Translations under genes and position numbers: made by a program
In this document: in pieces, positions 1 through 11,159 of the stretch
Layout of the letters: every line of letters begins with the position of its first letter
How positions within the stretch are numbered: the stretch's first letter is position 1
The notes under the pieces: model-generated
What the model saw: only the letters and a program-made list of their open reading frames with translations
Database searches by the model: none
Told to the model about the DNA's origin: nothing
NCBI GenBank assembly: GCA_026168455.1
Contig: CM047431.1
Span: 45,573,466 to 45,637,465 of the forward strand
DNA length: 64,000 nt
Reading direction: 5' to 3'
Origin: Theocolax elegans
Lineage: Eukaryota > Arthropoda > Insecta > Hymenoptera > Cerocephalidae

Positions 1-1218
1 TGACAAAGATCACACTTCTCGATAAACGAATGTATGTCGTGCCACATTCCCGGCCAATAATACTCCCTCGCTACTCGGTCATACGTCTTTTCAATACCTA
101 AATGTCCCGACGAGGCCTCGCAATGAGCGTCAGTGATAACTCGATCCCGATATTCCTTAGGCACGACCAAGCGCCAGCCAATCTCCGGATACTCTACCGG
201 ATCAATTAACTCATCTTTACGGAACCGATAAAGCATATCGTTTTCTAACCTCCACTGCGGAAATTTATTGGGACGCTCCCGCACGTTTTCCATCTGTCGT
301 AAGTACCACTCGTCATCTATCTTCTCAAACGCCGCGACTTCCTCGAACCCTCGTGACAACGCGTCAGGCACATGGTGCATTGCGCCTTTCCTATGCAATA
401 TCGTGAAATCCCATTGTTGCAACTCGAGTACCCAACGCATTAAACGACCGGACGGTTCTTTCAAATTATGCAACCACCTCAGCGCGCTATGAACTGTAAT
501 GACCGTACAGTGATACCCCTCGATATATGGTCTAAGCTTAAGAATCGCCCATTTTACCGCTAAACATTCCTTTTCCGTGGTAGTATAGTTACGCTCCGCG
601 GGAGTTAACACACGACTTATGTACACAATAGGATGCTCCCCGTCGTCATCCTCTTGTGTTAATACCGCCCCAATCGCGTAATCACTTGCATCACACTGTA
701 TACTAAACGGCTTTCTAAAATCCGGTCTCGACAAGACGGGTGCACGCGTCAATGCTAGTTTAAACGACTCAAAGGCATCCTGTTGTTCGTTACCCCAGAC
801 CCACGAATATTTTTTTTTGTAATAATTTGAGTAACGGAATTTTGACCTCAGAATCGCGCTCGATAAATCGCGAGTACCATCCTACCATTCCTAAAAACCG
901 TCGGAGCTCTTTAACATTCCGCGGTGGTGGATAATTAAGTACCGGCGCCACCCGCTCCGAATCGGGACATAATCCGTCTTTATCTAACAAGTAACCTAAA
1001 TACGACACTTGGGAGCAACAAAATTCACATTTTCGCGATTTACCGTTAACCCCGCTTCCGATAACCGCCTAATAACAAATTCTAGCCATTTTAAATGATC
1101 CTCAAAGCTTTCTGTCACGACGATCACATCATCCAGATACGCGAACACATACGGCTCGACCTCCGGTCCGAATAAACTATCCACCAATCTTTGAAAAGTT
1201 TGTGGCGCATTTGTGACG
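1..1218 (-). pseudogene. Ty3/Gypsy pol fragment: RT, RNase H, integrase zinc finger
   Basis: Translating the minus strand gives consecutive Gypsy-type pol domains. The RT palm carries FAYLDDVIV at about 1150-1125, followed by the RT tail (RRFLGMVGWYSRF) near 890. RNase H follows with IQCDASDYAIGAVL near 690 and TTTEKECLAVKW near 560, then HHVPDALSRG near 350. An integrase H2C2 zinc finger (HCEASSGHLG, then EKCDLC) reaches the left edge, so the element continues outside the window. Two one-base frameshifts are visible, one near 1003 (after APKC) and one in an A9 run near 821. From about 810 to 1 the frame is open. Similarity stops sharply at about 1216, inside the RT just upstream of TNAPQTFQRL, so the 5' half of pol, the protease and gag are missing here. 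It is an inactive retrotransposon remnant; the family assignment is by domain order and motif spacing. Confidence 0.93.
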
Positions 1219-2790
1219 TGCCAACCTTTCTTTGGGTTTTACCGTTACTATAGATTTTTGCTGCTTGTTATTAGATTAGATGTAAGTTAGGTACGAAACC
1301 ATCTATGCATCTATATCTTGTTGCACACTTATTAATCCTGGTTTTATATGTAAATTGAGACACATTATATTAGCACACATTGGCTATTATAAATGGAGTG
1401 TGTATTTGAATGTATTAATTAGTGTATCTTTTGTATGTATTATACACATTTCTATCACCACGCATTGGGCCATAGAAACGGTATTGTGTAATTTAATAAT
1501 ACTTAAATGAATAACTATAAATTTTTCATATATATATTACAATATTATTATTTAATTTCATTACAAATCCTTATAATAAAAGGACTTGTACTAATAAAAC
1601 TATGAAATTTAATGTTAATGCTACGAAGGCTTATATATCAATGAATCCTTGTATATAAATTTCCGTCCTTTATATACTATCTTTACCTCATTAGTACAAA
1701 TCCTTTTTAACCATTTTTCGTTATATTTTACATCAACTTCGTATCATATTTTCTTTCTTGTTTCTATATACATATAATATTATCTAAATTTCTAATTATT
1801 TACAAGAAATAATTGCATATTTATTTTTATATCGTATGCATTTTTGTAATTACTTTTATTTCTATAATTTTTTTATTAATTCTATAACGTCACTTATTTC
1901 TACATTTAAAAATAATCTTAAATTCATTTTTTCTATTTACAATCGTTTTTTATTCTACTTATAAATTTCACCTTGTTTTCTACACAATTACAAAACTAAA
2001 TATATTATAATTTCTATTATTTTTAAATGTACAAATATCTTCGCATACTGATTTTGCATAAACATATAATTTTTATAATTAATTTATGTTTTGCCGTAAA
2101 ATTAAAAATTAAATTCTTTTTTATACATTTTAAATTGAATATTTACATTAATTTTATTATGTAATAATATTCTATTTACAATTTAATTATTTATTTAATT
2201 ATAAAATATTTATTTTTAGTATAACTGCAATTGCATTTTTATATTTCTAAATTTGCGCTTTAAATCGTGACGCGCTATAATTCTAGGAATTTACATGTTA
2301 GTCAATTTCAGCTGACAATATTCTTGTAGATATTTACATTTATATATAGTTCATTGGTCTTTCTAAGAAATCTATTTTCATGCCCTATATCCTCTTTATA
2401 TAAAATTACGTATTTATTAAATAATTTAAGTATATGTAGTTATATACGTCACATTACCCCCCCCCCCCTTAAATAATATTTAAATTTAACTAAATTTTAA
2501 TATTATTTAATATATTATAATCATTATTTTTTTTTATTACTTCACACAATTTATAAATATTATGTTGATCATTTGACAGTTATCATACAATAGACAGCTG
2601 TCTCAACCATACATTATTACTTATAGGTGGTTTCTATTACTACTAAATAATAACATTTTTTTTTTGTTTTCATTTTAGTTTTATTTATTTCTGTATATGT
2701 TTTTTATAAGTTCTATTTCTTTTTTCTTTTTATTTATTTCTTTTTCTGCCTCATCTATTAATTTATTAAATTTTTCTTGGAGTGGCGTCC
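1219..2790. other. AT-rich spacer, no gene seen
   Basis: About 1.6 kb of very AT-rich sequence with no ORF or recognisable element. A run of 12 C at 2457-2468 (a G-run on the minus strand) followed by TAATGTGACG resembles a polypurine tract next to an LTR of a minus-strand element. That would suit the gag remnant at 2842-3953, but no matching LTR could be found downstream. Confidence 0.5.
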
Positions 2791-2841
2791 ATTCTCGTAC
2801 CCGTTATAAATGATTATTTTGATCTTCCTTTTTGTCATCTC

Positions 2842-3953
2842 TCATTCTGTAAGGTGTAGATGCTCTTGGTAACTCATAACGTGAATTTCCTTGATTGTTG
2901 TACGAAGAATTATTCTGATTTGAATTTCTCCATGAATCATTATTTCTATTACTTCTATATGAATCGTTACCAGAATTTTACAAGTATTATTATTTAATGT
3001 TGAATTAAGAGGACCAGCTTGATCAATATTATCTAATAATCTAATTAATTCACTTAGTGTTGTTACATTTTTAGTTAAAATAGTTTGTTGTAGATTATAA
3101 TCAAAATGTCCGGATAACTTATTTATGAAATCTGATAACATTGGAGCATCATCTAGCATATTGACTTCATTATATAATTTAATAGCGGATTCACTTCTTT
3201 TTAAACCACCGTCTCGGTTATAAAATTCAAATTCTAGTTGTCTCCGAATTTTTGATTGCTCATTATGATTGCAATATTTTCTAATAAAATTTTCTCTAAA
3301 ATGACGAAAATTATCTATTGTATTTTCAATTAATTCCCACCAATCTGCAGCTGAACCTTTTAATGCTTGCGATAAAACATATTTAAATTCATTCCGTGTT
3401 ATACAAATAGCATTTACATAATTAGATAAATTTTTAAGAAAATGCATTGGTCTCTCATCTTGTTTTCCAAAAACGTGGGTAATTCTAACTTTTGAGCAAA
3501 TCTAAAATTATTATTATTAGGATTAGTTTGTATTATTTTATCTTCAAGATCTTCTTTAGCTTTTATAAACATATCTTTTAATAGATTTTGTTCAACGCCT
3601 ATTTTTTTTATTTGTAATTCATTTATATTAATATTTTTATCACGAATTTTATTTCTCTCTTCATTTTCTACTAATTTCACTTTACATGACGTGATTCCAT
3701 CGGTAATAACGGATATTGCAGCTGAATGATTTTCAATTTCTTCAATTCTTTTTTGATTTTTTTCCCGAAATCTTATACCTAATTTATTTAATCTTTTATT
3801 TAAAATTTCGAGATCTATCATTCGACCATTATTTGTAATTAAACTATTTCCTTGTTCTGAAATTTCTTCTTCCATTTTTGAATTTGATCTTGTGTTTCGT
3901 TTAAATGAAATATTTAAATTCTTGTAAGCTGCTCTTCCACGTCTTCTATTCAT
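2842..3953 (-). pseudogene. LTR-retrotransposon gag remnant
   Basis: Two overlapping minus-strand ORFs (3953-3414 and 3447-2842) form one interrupted protein. The N-terminal part (179 codons) begins with a basic stretch and is then charged and probably coiled-coil. The second part (201 codons) has the retrotransposon gag capsid signature: ALKGSAADWW followed by a Trp/Phe-spaced helix (FRHFRENFIRKY) and FINKLSGHF. The frames change near 3460 (a single indel close to TTTTTGG), so the capsid half begins in another frame. It ends in a low-quality tail after LLDNIDQAGPLN, a motif shared with the gag fragment at 14064-14471 (LLDSLYQAGQLN), so the two belong to related families. The ATG at 3953 lies about 400 bases downstream of the putative primer-binding site at 4373-4356, the expected gag position for the LTR copy at 4376-4972. 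Confidence 0.8.
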
Positions 3954-4022
3954 AATAATTTATAATTAATTTTATTTTAATAAATTTCATTATAAAAATT
4001 TTATTCCTTTTTTCTTATTTAT

Positions 4023-4972
4023 ATTCCTTTCCTAAATTCAATTTTAATTAATTATCTTAATATAATAACTTATAATTATTTTATTTTGCAATTTAACTTT
4101 TATTTTAAATTTAAATTTCGCGCACTTTTCAACTGGTATAATTAATTCCTACTTTACCTACATAAAATAATACCAATTTCAATTTAACCGACCGAGTTTA
4201 TTGATTAGTTTATTTGATTGCCGTTTGTAGATCTACTATCGTTTTTACTCAAAATTCAACAACTACTGACGTCACTTAGTCAAAACAAAGGAATTAGTTA
4301 TCAATTCCGGTTTCACGATCGCGTTAAAAAATTTATATGCACCAACTTCCTAATTGTCCCACCAGGGGTACCAAATACAACGTTCTTTTTATAAGACAAT
4401 TAGGAAGGATGGTGTGAAAAATAATAAGATTTTATTTTTATATTATATTATTAATTTATTCAATTTAATCAAATATACAAATAAAATTAAAAAATTAAAT
4501 GCACTTTATATCATAGTTAAAAAAATATCGTGACGATGGCGCGCGTGTTAGTGGAAAAGGATAGAATGTTTTGACAAGTTCTCTTAAATGGTAAGCCTGT
4601 CAAAACATATCAGGAAAAGGTAGGATCACCGGTTACACCACGAGGATGCTTCCCGACTTGGACCTAGTTCTCCGTATGGATAAGCCGGTCCTTACCTTGT
4701 TGGTCGTTTCCAGGAAAGGGACTGAATACCAAACATGGGACTTAGGCCCTTTATATATATGTAAGTATCCCTCCAATTTGACAGACCAATACGAAGAAGG
4801 TACGTATGTATTAAATTAAAAATATAAACAATTTATAAATAATTTGACTCGATATAATAAAATAAAATTCAAAAATATAAATTTTTACAATAATCTTAGT
4901 ATAAATAAAAATATAATTATTATGTAATTAAACAATTTAAAATCTAGTAATATATAGTTATTTGTTTATTGT
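4023..4972 (-). repeat. LTR plus leader, copy A (minus-strand element)
   Basis: This block is repeated almost identically at 6817-7766. Read on the minus strand it has LTR properties. It starts TGAACAATAAAC at 4972 and has a TATA-like run (ATATATATAAAG) near 4755. AATAAA-type signals occur in the U5-side AT-rich part, and it ends in TGTA at 4376. Two bases later comes TGGTACCCCTGGTGGGAC (4373-4356), a plausible primer-binding site. The leader then runs to 4023, and the gag ATG follows at 3953. The termini are inferred from where the two copies diverge plus the TG...TA convention. Confidence 0.65.
4356..4373 (-). promoter_or_regulatory. Putative tRNA primer-binding site, copy A
   Basis: On the minus strand TGGTACCCCTGGTGGGAC begins two bases after the inferred LTR end. 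It starts with the TGG expected to pair with a tRNA 3' CCA. The same site lies at 7168-7151 in copy B. The primer tRNA was not identified. Confidence 0.45.
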
Positions 4973-4973
4973 T

Positions 4974-5998
4974 CACCTGCTCCTGGAGGACTGCATCTGT
5001 TAAAGGGAAAAATATTTTAATATGTTGAATAGATATGTATATTAGTGAGGGTACAAATATTGGGTGAGTACGTGTCAATAGATAACGATACATCTATTGA
5101 CACATATTTATGGGTTAATATCATGATTGCTAGGTAAATTACTTTAGTAAATAGTGGCTTGTTCATTCATTGAAGGAATGAACAAACCGTTGTTGTTTTA
5201 ATAGAATTAGTTAAATGAATTGGAATAATTAAGGTTAATATTGATGTTATTTATTAAATATAGGGGAACATAGACATTGGAAAGCCGTAAAGAATTGACT
5301 TGGTAAAAGGTACTTTAAGACTTACCTATTTCAGGAGTTTTGCATCATTGTTTATTGCAAATATGCAATAAACAATGATGTAAACATTACCATGATCGCT
5401 GTGTGTATTGCCTCGTGGAGCGTTGGTGGGGAGAACTCGTTGTCGTCCTCGCGCACTGGCGTATACACGCGAGTATACATATGCGCACACACTTTACACG
5501 CGCACAACACCCGCGGAACGGTTATCGTCGTCCCCGCCGGTGGGGATCGCGCGCACGCGGTGAACCGGTCGCGAAGCACGTTGTTTACGTGCCGGTTCGA
5601 GCTCAGTTGCGTCCATCTTGAATCGATCGAGATTCAAGCGCGCGCATAGTAACTAGGCGGTCCGCGCTTTTATCGACGTAGGGATATATGTATCGATACG
5701 TAGGGAGTTTCGGAACACGTGTAGTGGGGATCGTTCGGGTATATATATATTTTACGTGTATAATATATAGAGGCGAATAAGAGATTCAAATCTCGCGCCA
5801 ATGAGATTTTGGTGATATTACTAAATGTTTTATAGTAAGGACGATGTGTCGTGTATGGAATTACTGTATAAAATAGTATTATGACAGTAATTCCGTAATA
5901 CACGTATATTTACTGTAATAGTTGGGACAATGATAACTTATGTAAATGAGTTGTCAATTTTGATATTAGTAAGGACTATACGGTAGCGGGGGGGCACC
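4974..5998. repeat. Stem-loop-rich, gene-free region
   Basis: No convincing coding sequence. The region holds four near-perfect inverted repeats: 5072-5083/5092-5103 (12 bp arms), 5159-5168/5176-5185 (10 bp), 5343-5359/5364-5380 (17 bp, 4-nt loop) and 5850-5867/5884-5904 (7+11 bp with a 3-nt bulge). A fifth pair (6017-6027/6035-6045) lies just beyond, inside the candidate LTR. A G7 run at 5988-5994 immediately precedes the candidate LTR and resembles a polypurine tract. A GC-richer patch lies around 5400-5660; the overlapping ORFs there look like chance. Confidence 0.55.
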
Positions 5999-6411
5999 TG
6001 TGACATGTAATTACATGGAGATAAGTCGAATAATGACTTATCTCCCGCAGGTGACACGAGAGAGATAAGGAACTGGGTCAACAAGTGAGAAAAGGAGAGA
6101 GTATTTAAATTTTCGGTTACGGAGGGTAGTTTCCGGAAAGGGGATATTCTAGTATCGTGAGTTGGAGAGTAAAGTCAAGTTTTTGAGAGCAGAGTTATTT
6201 CGAGTGAGAGAGAGGTATTGGGAAAAAGAGATTCGTAGCCATTTTTGTAGCGGAACCACAATTTTGATTGTTTTATCCAAGAACTTGGAGATACTTGGAG
6301 TAATTGTTAGTAGGAAAATAACGGAGAATTGGAGCGAAATTCCATAGAACCATATATTTAGTTTATTTAACAATTATACTCCGAGAATTGGTAAGCAATT
6401 TAATTATTATA
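5999..6411 (+). repeat. Candidate LTR of a second, plus-strand element
   Basis: Starts TGTGACATG directly after a G-run and ends ...TTATTATA at 6411. One base further comes TGGCGTCCGTATTTATAA, a primer-binding-site-like sequence. A TATA-like TATTTAAAT sits at 6102-6110. A palindrome (6004-6017) and an 11-bp stem (6017-6027/6035-6045) lie near the 5' end. No second LTR of this type was found, so the boundaries are inferred. Confidence 0.42.
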
Positions 6412-6412
6412 G

Positions 6413-6816
6413 TGGCGTCCGTATTTATAATCATTTGTTGGTCAAACGTGGTTGTTTCGGGAGTGATTACTTTTCTATCGTTGGGTTCGTTGGGTTTTAT
6501 TTGTTAATTACGTCGCGTTACGTTGGGTTTTTTTCGCGCGTTATTAATAAATATTAAGTTTCGCAAATCTCTCTCGTGGTAGTGGTGACAGTGGATTCCG
6601 CAAGGAATCCGCTTATTAATTTTCTGTGCGGAAAACAAGTGTATTTACGCCAACTAAAAATTATTATAGATTACAGTGGAAACCGGTCCACTGTAAATTC
6701 GACGGGATCTCCTCTGAGAGAGTCGGCCGTGCAGGGTTTATTTTATTTTGTTAATATTTTCGGCGTTTCCACCGGGAAACGGTTAATTAATTTAACCAAA
6801 AATTTGTAACGTCGCA
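6413..6816 (+). repeat. Leader of the plus-strand LTR element
   Basis: Begins with a PBS-like TGGCGTCC and runs as non-coding leader up to 6816. At that point it is joined abruptly to the leader of the opposite-strand element (copy B). The part from 6459 onward, including the junction, reappears at 8717-9214. No gag ORF follows because the junction removes it. Confidence 0.5.
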
Positions 6817-7766
6817 ATTCCTTTCCTAAATTCAATTTTAATTAATTATCTTAATATAATAACTTATAATTATTTTATTTTGCAATTTAACTTTTATTTT
6901 AAATTTAAATTTCGCGCACTTTTCAACTGGTATAATTAATTCCTACTTTACCTACATAAAATAATATCAATTTCAATTTAACCGACCGAGTTTATTGATT
7001 AGTTTATTTGATTGCCGTTTGTAGATCTACTATCGTACTTTACTCAAAATTCAACAACTACTGACGTCACTTAGTCAAAACAAAGGAATTAGTTATCAAT
7101 TCCGGTTTCACGATCGCGTTAAAAAATTTATATGCACCAACTTCCTAATTGTCCCACCAGGGGTACCAAATACAACGTTCTTTTTATAAGACAATTAGGA
7201 AGGATGGTGTGAAAAATAATAAGATTTTATTTTTATATTATATTATTAATTTATTCAATTTAATCAAATATACAAATAAAATTCAAAAATTCAATGCACT
7301 TTATATCATAGTTAAAAAAATATCGTGACGATGGCGCGCGTGTTAGTGGAAAAGGATAGAATGTTTTGACAAGTTCTCTTAAATGGTAAGCCTGTCAAAA
7401 CATATCAGGAAAAGGTAGGATCACCGGTTACACCACGAGGATGCTTCCCGACTTGGACCTAGTTCTCCGTATGGATAAGCCGGTCCTTACCTTGTTGGTC
7501 GTTTCCAGGAAAGGGACTGAATACCAAACATGGGACTTAGGCCCTTTATATATATGTAAGTATCCCGCCAATTTGACAGACCAATACGAAGAAGGTACGT
7601 ATGTATTAAATTAAAAATATAAACAATTTATAAATAATTTGACTCGATATAATAAAATAAAATTCAAAAATATAAATTTTTACAATAATCTTAGTATAAA
7701 TAAAAATATAATTATTATGTAATTAAACAATTTAAAATCTAGTAATATATAGTTATTTGTTTATTG
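6817..7766 (-). repeat. LTR plus leader, copy B
   Basis: Near-identical direct repeat of 4023-4972, differing by a few substitutions. Inferred LTR 7170-7766, PBS-like site 7168-7151, leader 7150-6817. Copies A and B both carry LTR followed by PBS and leader, so they are two 5' ends and not the two LTRs of one element. In copy B the leader is cut at 6817 and fused to the opposite-strand leader at 6413-6816 instead of continuing into gag. Confidence 0.65.
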
Positions 7767-7898
7767 TTCACTTTGCAATAAACATCAACAATATATTATA
7801 CATAAAAAATTTAAAAAATGATATTACAAAAACTATTTTAATAATACATAGTTGTAAATGTTATTTAAATCGTATATTTATTATTTATTTATTTATAG

Positions 7899-8127
7899 GT
7901 TATCTCAGCACGTGGACTTAGAGACATCAACATCGAAGGTTGGCGATATGGTGATACAGTTGGCAGCAGTACATCCCTATGACACGCGGGATAATTCAAA
8001 ACTGACAACGCGGGATAATTCAAATATAGATAAGTATTCTTCATAATAAAATATAATTTAAATTTAAATAATTACTAATTTACTTTTTTTTATTTTTAGA
8101 AAATGGACTGCTGCAGCTGCTAAATCA
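7899..8127 (+). other. Two candidate coding exons of an unknown gene
   Basis: Segment 7899-8033 is preceded by a T-rich tract ending in ATAG and followed by GTATTC. Segment 8100-8127 is preceded by a polypyrimidine tract ending in TTTTTAG and followed by a strong donor GTGAGT. Joining them keeps an open frame (ending NSNIDK, then KWTAAAAKS), and the 66-base gap is a plausible small insect intron. The internal repeat TRDNS occurs twice. I do not recognise the protein, and no further exon could be placed. It could also be chance. Confidence 0.3.
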
Positions 8128-8256
8128 GTGAGTGACACAAAAAAAGTTAGGGAGATTTGCCCATATATGTTACGCGTTATTCATATTTTATTTTGTACTT
8201 TTTTTAAATTGAAATTAATTAAATAAAAACAAGTTAAATAAATATTTTAGTAAAGT

Positions 8257-9742
8257 TTAGAGCTTATGATCGAAATGTCCTCCATTTTCAATTTGGCAGT
8301 ACCCTAATCGTTCATAAAATGATGAAGTTGCACTTAAAATAATCTCTGGACTGATTGAAGCACACTCTTCGACAATGCGACGTCGCAGTTATCTATATTT
8401 TGAGGTTTCGTAGCATAAACTTTACTCTTCAAATAGCCCCATAAAAAATAGGCAAGTGTAGTCAAATCAGGTGATCGAGCTGGCCAATCGACGATGCCTC
8501 TTCTTCCAATCCATTGTCTAGGAAATACTTCATCTAAGTATGTACGTATATTTCGTGCATAATGGGGTGCTGCTCCGTCCTGCTGAAAATAAGTATCCCC
8601 CATGTTTTCACCAACAACTATAAAGAATGGTCCGATCAAGGTATTGACAATAAGACCTGCCCAAACATTAAGTCTCTGAGGATATTGGATATGCGATTCT
8701 AGCATCCAATGCGATGTGATTACTTTTCTATCGTTGGGTTTGTTGGGTTTTATTTGTTAATTACGTCGCGTTACGTTGGGTTTTTTTTCGCGCGTTATTA
8801 ATAAATATTAAGTTTCGCAAATCTCTCTCGTGGTAGTGGTGACAGTGGATTCCGCAAGGAATCCGCTATTAATTTTCTGTGCGGAAAACAATGTATTACG
8901 CCAACTAAAATTATTATAGATTACAGTGGAAACCGGTCCACTGTAAATTCGACGGGATCTCCTCTGAGAGAGTCGGCCGTGCAGGGTTTATTTTATTTTG
9001 TTAATATTTTCGGCGTTTCCACCGGGAAACGGTTAATTAATTTAACCAAAAATTTGTAACGTCGCAATTCCTTTCCTAAATTCAATTTTAATTAATTATC
9101 TTAATATAATAACTTATAATTATTTTATTTTGCAATTTAACTTTTATTTTAAATTTAAATTTCGCGCACTTTTCAACTGGTATAATTAATTCCTACTTTA
9201 CTACATAAAATAATACAGTTATGTCGATTAACACGTCCGTTTAATTCAAAAGACGCTTCATCTGAAAATACGATTCCTTGCAATAAATTAGGATTAGCAT
9301 CAATTCTGTTCATCGTTGTTTCAGAGTATTCTAACCTACGATCATAATCATCTTCATTTAATTCTTGAACCAAATTACTCTTAAACGGGTGAAACTTATT
9401 TCTCTGCATTACTCGATGAACAGAAGATTTTCCAATTTCCTGCTCTGCAGCCGCACGACGCACAGATGTATGCGGATTTTCAACAAAAGATAATAACGTG
9501 TTTAAAGACGACTCTTCATTTGACGAGGTACGAGGTCTCCCGGATTTGGGTAGATCTCTAACAATATCAGTTTCTTCAAAACGTCTTAAAGTTTTTGACA
9601 CAGTTCCTTTTGAAATATCTGCATTACCATCCCTAAAAGTATTATTAAATAAAGTAACTATATCACTATAAGAGCGAAGTCTATCTCCCCACCCTCTCAT
9701 CATAAGAAGAATTATGCCCTCACGTTCGGTGAGACGATTCAT
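8257..9742 (-). pseudogene. Tc1/mariner-superfamily transposase, split by an insertion
   Basis: The N-terminal part (9742-9215) has two helix-turn-helix-like regions (ISKGTVSKTLRRF; SVRRAAAEQEIGKSSVHRVM) and then the first catalytic Asp in IVFSDEASFEL. The reading frame is interrupted after GRVNRHNC by the repeat at 8713-9214. It resumes with SHWMLESHIQYPQRLNVWAG, the second Asp in FQQDGAAPHYA and the third acidic residue in RSPDLTTLAYF. There are about 36 residues between the last two Asp, so it is a DDD-type IS630/Tc1/mariner relative. The ORF appears to end at 8334, but a frame change near 8385 gives a natural C-terminus (LGYCQIENGGHFDHKL) with stop at 8257. A few codons are missing at the insertion. 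It starts at the ATG at 9742. The terminal inverted repeats were not identified. It is inactive. Confidence 0.9.
8713..9214. mobile_element. Chimeric LTR-leader fragment inserted in the transposase (copy C)
   Basis: 8717-9214 repeats 6459-6965 with small indels. It includes the junction between the plus-strand leader (6459-6816) and the minus-strand leader (6817 onward). It carries no LTR termini of its own and lies precisely inside the transposase coding sequence, so it is a truncated secondary copy. Confidence 0.85.
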
Positions 9743-9744
9743 TT

Positions 9745-10103
9745 TCTTAATAAAAATTGAAAACTGAAATTCGAATAAAATAAAAATGAAAATTCGAAAG
9801 AAAATGTGTAACGGAGTGAATCTTTGCCGGACCTTGCTCAGATTCCAGGATTCAGGTTTTAAGGAATTTGAAATAAAGTACCACTATTTATAATAAAGGC
9901 TAATTATATTAAGACTATGTACAAATATACAAAAGAACTAAAGATCTAATGCAAATGTTGCCAGCCCGCCTGGTCTTGGTCGGGTGAAGTAATTAATTAG
10001 TCTGTAATCAAATCAAGATAAAATACTTGATTATTACGCGATCTACGAACTTTACAATGCTATCTTATAACTAGTTTCCTAAACGGACGCAACTAACGGT
10101 TAT
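9745..10103. other. Spacer, no gene seen
   Basis: Non-coding sequence upstream of the transposase ATG. It probably includes the 5' untranslated end and terminal repeat of that element, but the inverted repeat could not be matched with the other side. Confidence 0.4.
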
Positions 10104-10412
10104 CGTGTATGCTCGCACGGAAATACGGTTCGGGCTAATACACGTATGTTAACGGGGATACGGTCGGGATAATCCACGTGTGCTCACGAGGATACGGTCG
10201 GTATAATCCACGTGTGCTCACGAAGATACGGTCGGGATAATCCACGTGTGCTCACAAGGATACGGTCGGGAGAATCTACGTGTGTTCACGAAGATATGGT
10301 CGGGATAATCCACGTGTGCTCACGAGGATACGGTCGGGATAATCTACGTGTGTTCACAAAGATATGGTCGGGATAATCCACGTGTGCTCACGAACGTATC
10401 CACGGTTGCTGC
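10104..10412. repeat. 34-bp tandem repeat containing CACGTG
   Basis: About eight to nine units with period 34 bp. Units begin at 10141, 10175, 10209, 10243, 10277, 10311, 10345 and 10379, with a more diverged one just before. Each contains a variant of CACGTGTGCTCACGA followed by GATACGGTCGGGATAATC. Most units hold the palindromic E-box CACGTG. The units differ by substitutions, so the array is not brand new. Confidence 0.92.
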
Positions 10413-11159
10413 ACTAGGTCGGAGAAAGGGGCTGGTCGTGTGCTCACGGCCAGTCCGATCTGACGTCCAGTTGCAGACTGCCTACTGGTGGTTTCGGTGC
10501 GCCTTATATACCCGATTCTACGAGAGCGCGCATGCGTATAACGCCTGTCCCCCCACTCCGGACGGGGTCAATGAACTGGCGAGTAGGCACAGTAGTGGGG
10601 AGGCGGTCAATGACTCTAATCTATTTATAGCGCGGTCGTTGAACTCGCGTTTAACGGCACGTGTCTATCGCGAAGCTATCTTAATATACTACGTACTTAT
10701 TATTATATCAACAAAGTTTATTAATTAATTGTAAATATTATTATACATTTTTATTGCTAACAGAGGATTTGGTCTCGGATAATTATTGTAAATTAACAAT
10801 TTATAAAATAATTTTACGCAATACTAGTGCGTGTGTTTATCACACGTCACAAATGAAAAGATTAAGGGTAAAATTAATAATCTGAAAAACAAATGAAAAA
10901 TATACTATTTAGTTATTGTAGGAACGTACGATATCATACCATGTAAGGTATTGAATTAATTTGTAACGTTAGAAGTATGCACGTCAATACAAGGTTTAAA
11001 GCCTACAATGTGCTTTCCTACTTATGCTTTTTAGTCAGGTTTTTCTATTACGAGAATATTCAAAATATAGTGTTTAGTGTTCGCAATGTAACGGTCGAAA
11101 TCGGTACTAATATTATGTATTATTAATGTTTTAAAAATAAAATTTAAGTAATAATAACA
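10413..11159. other. Spacer, GC-richer then AT-rich, no gene seen
   Basis: 10413-10680 is GC-richer than its surroundings and contains a TATA-like TTATATACCC near 10505, so it could be an LTR or promoter remnant. The ORF here is not convincing. 10700-11159 is AT-rich without recognisable features. Confidence 0.4.

Noticed and set aside
5352..5649. Overlapping ORFs on both strands
   Set aside because: GC-rich patch with open frames on both strands, low-complexity Thr/Arg/His content, and interrupted by the stem-loop at 5343-5380.
4376..7766. Copies A and B as the two LTRs of one element
   Set aside because: Both are followed on the same side by a primer-binding-like site and leader, so both are 5' ends. 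The interval between them contains a different, opposite-strand element.
10104..10412. CRISPR-like array
   Set aside because: Units are contiguous 34-bp tandem repeats without unique spacers, and the context is eukaryotic. The same reasoning applies to the 28-bp array at 50447-50714.
10348..10728. 126-codon ORF
   Set aside because: Begins inside the 34-bp tandem repeat and has no domain or splice support; the composition follows the GC-richer block.
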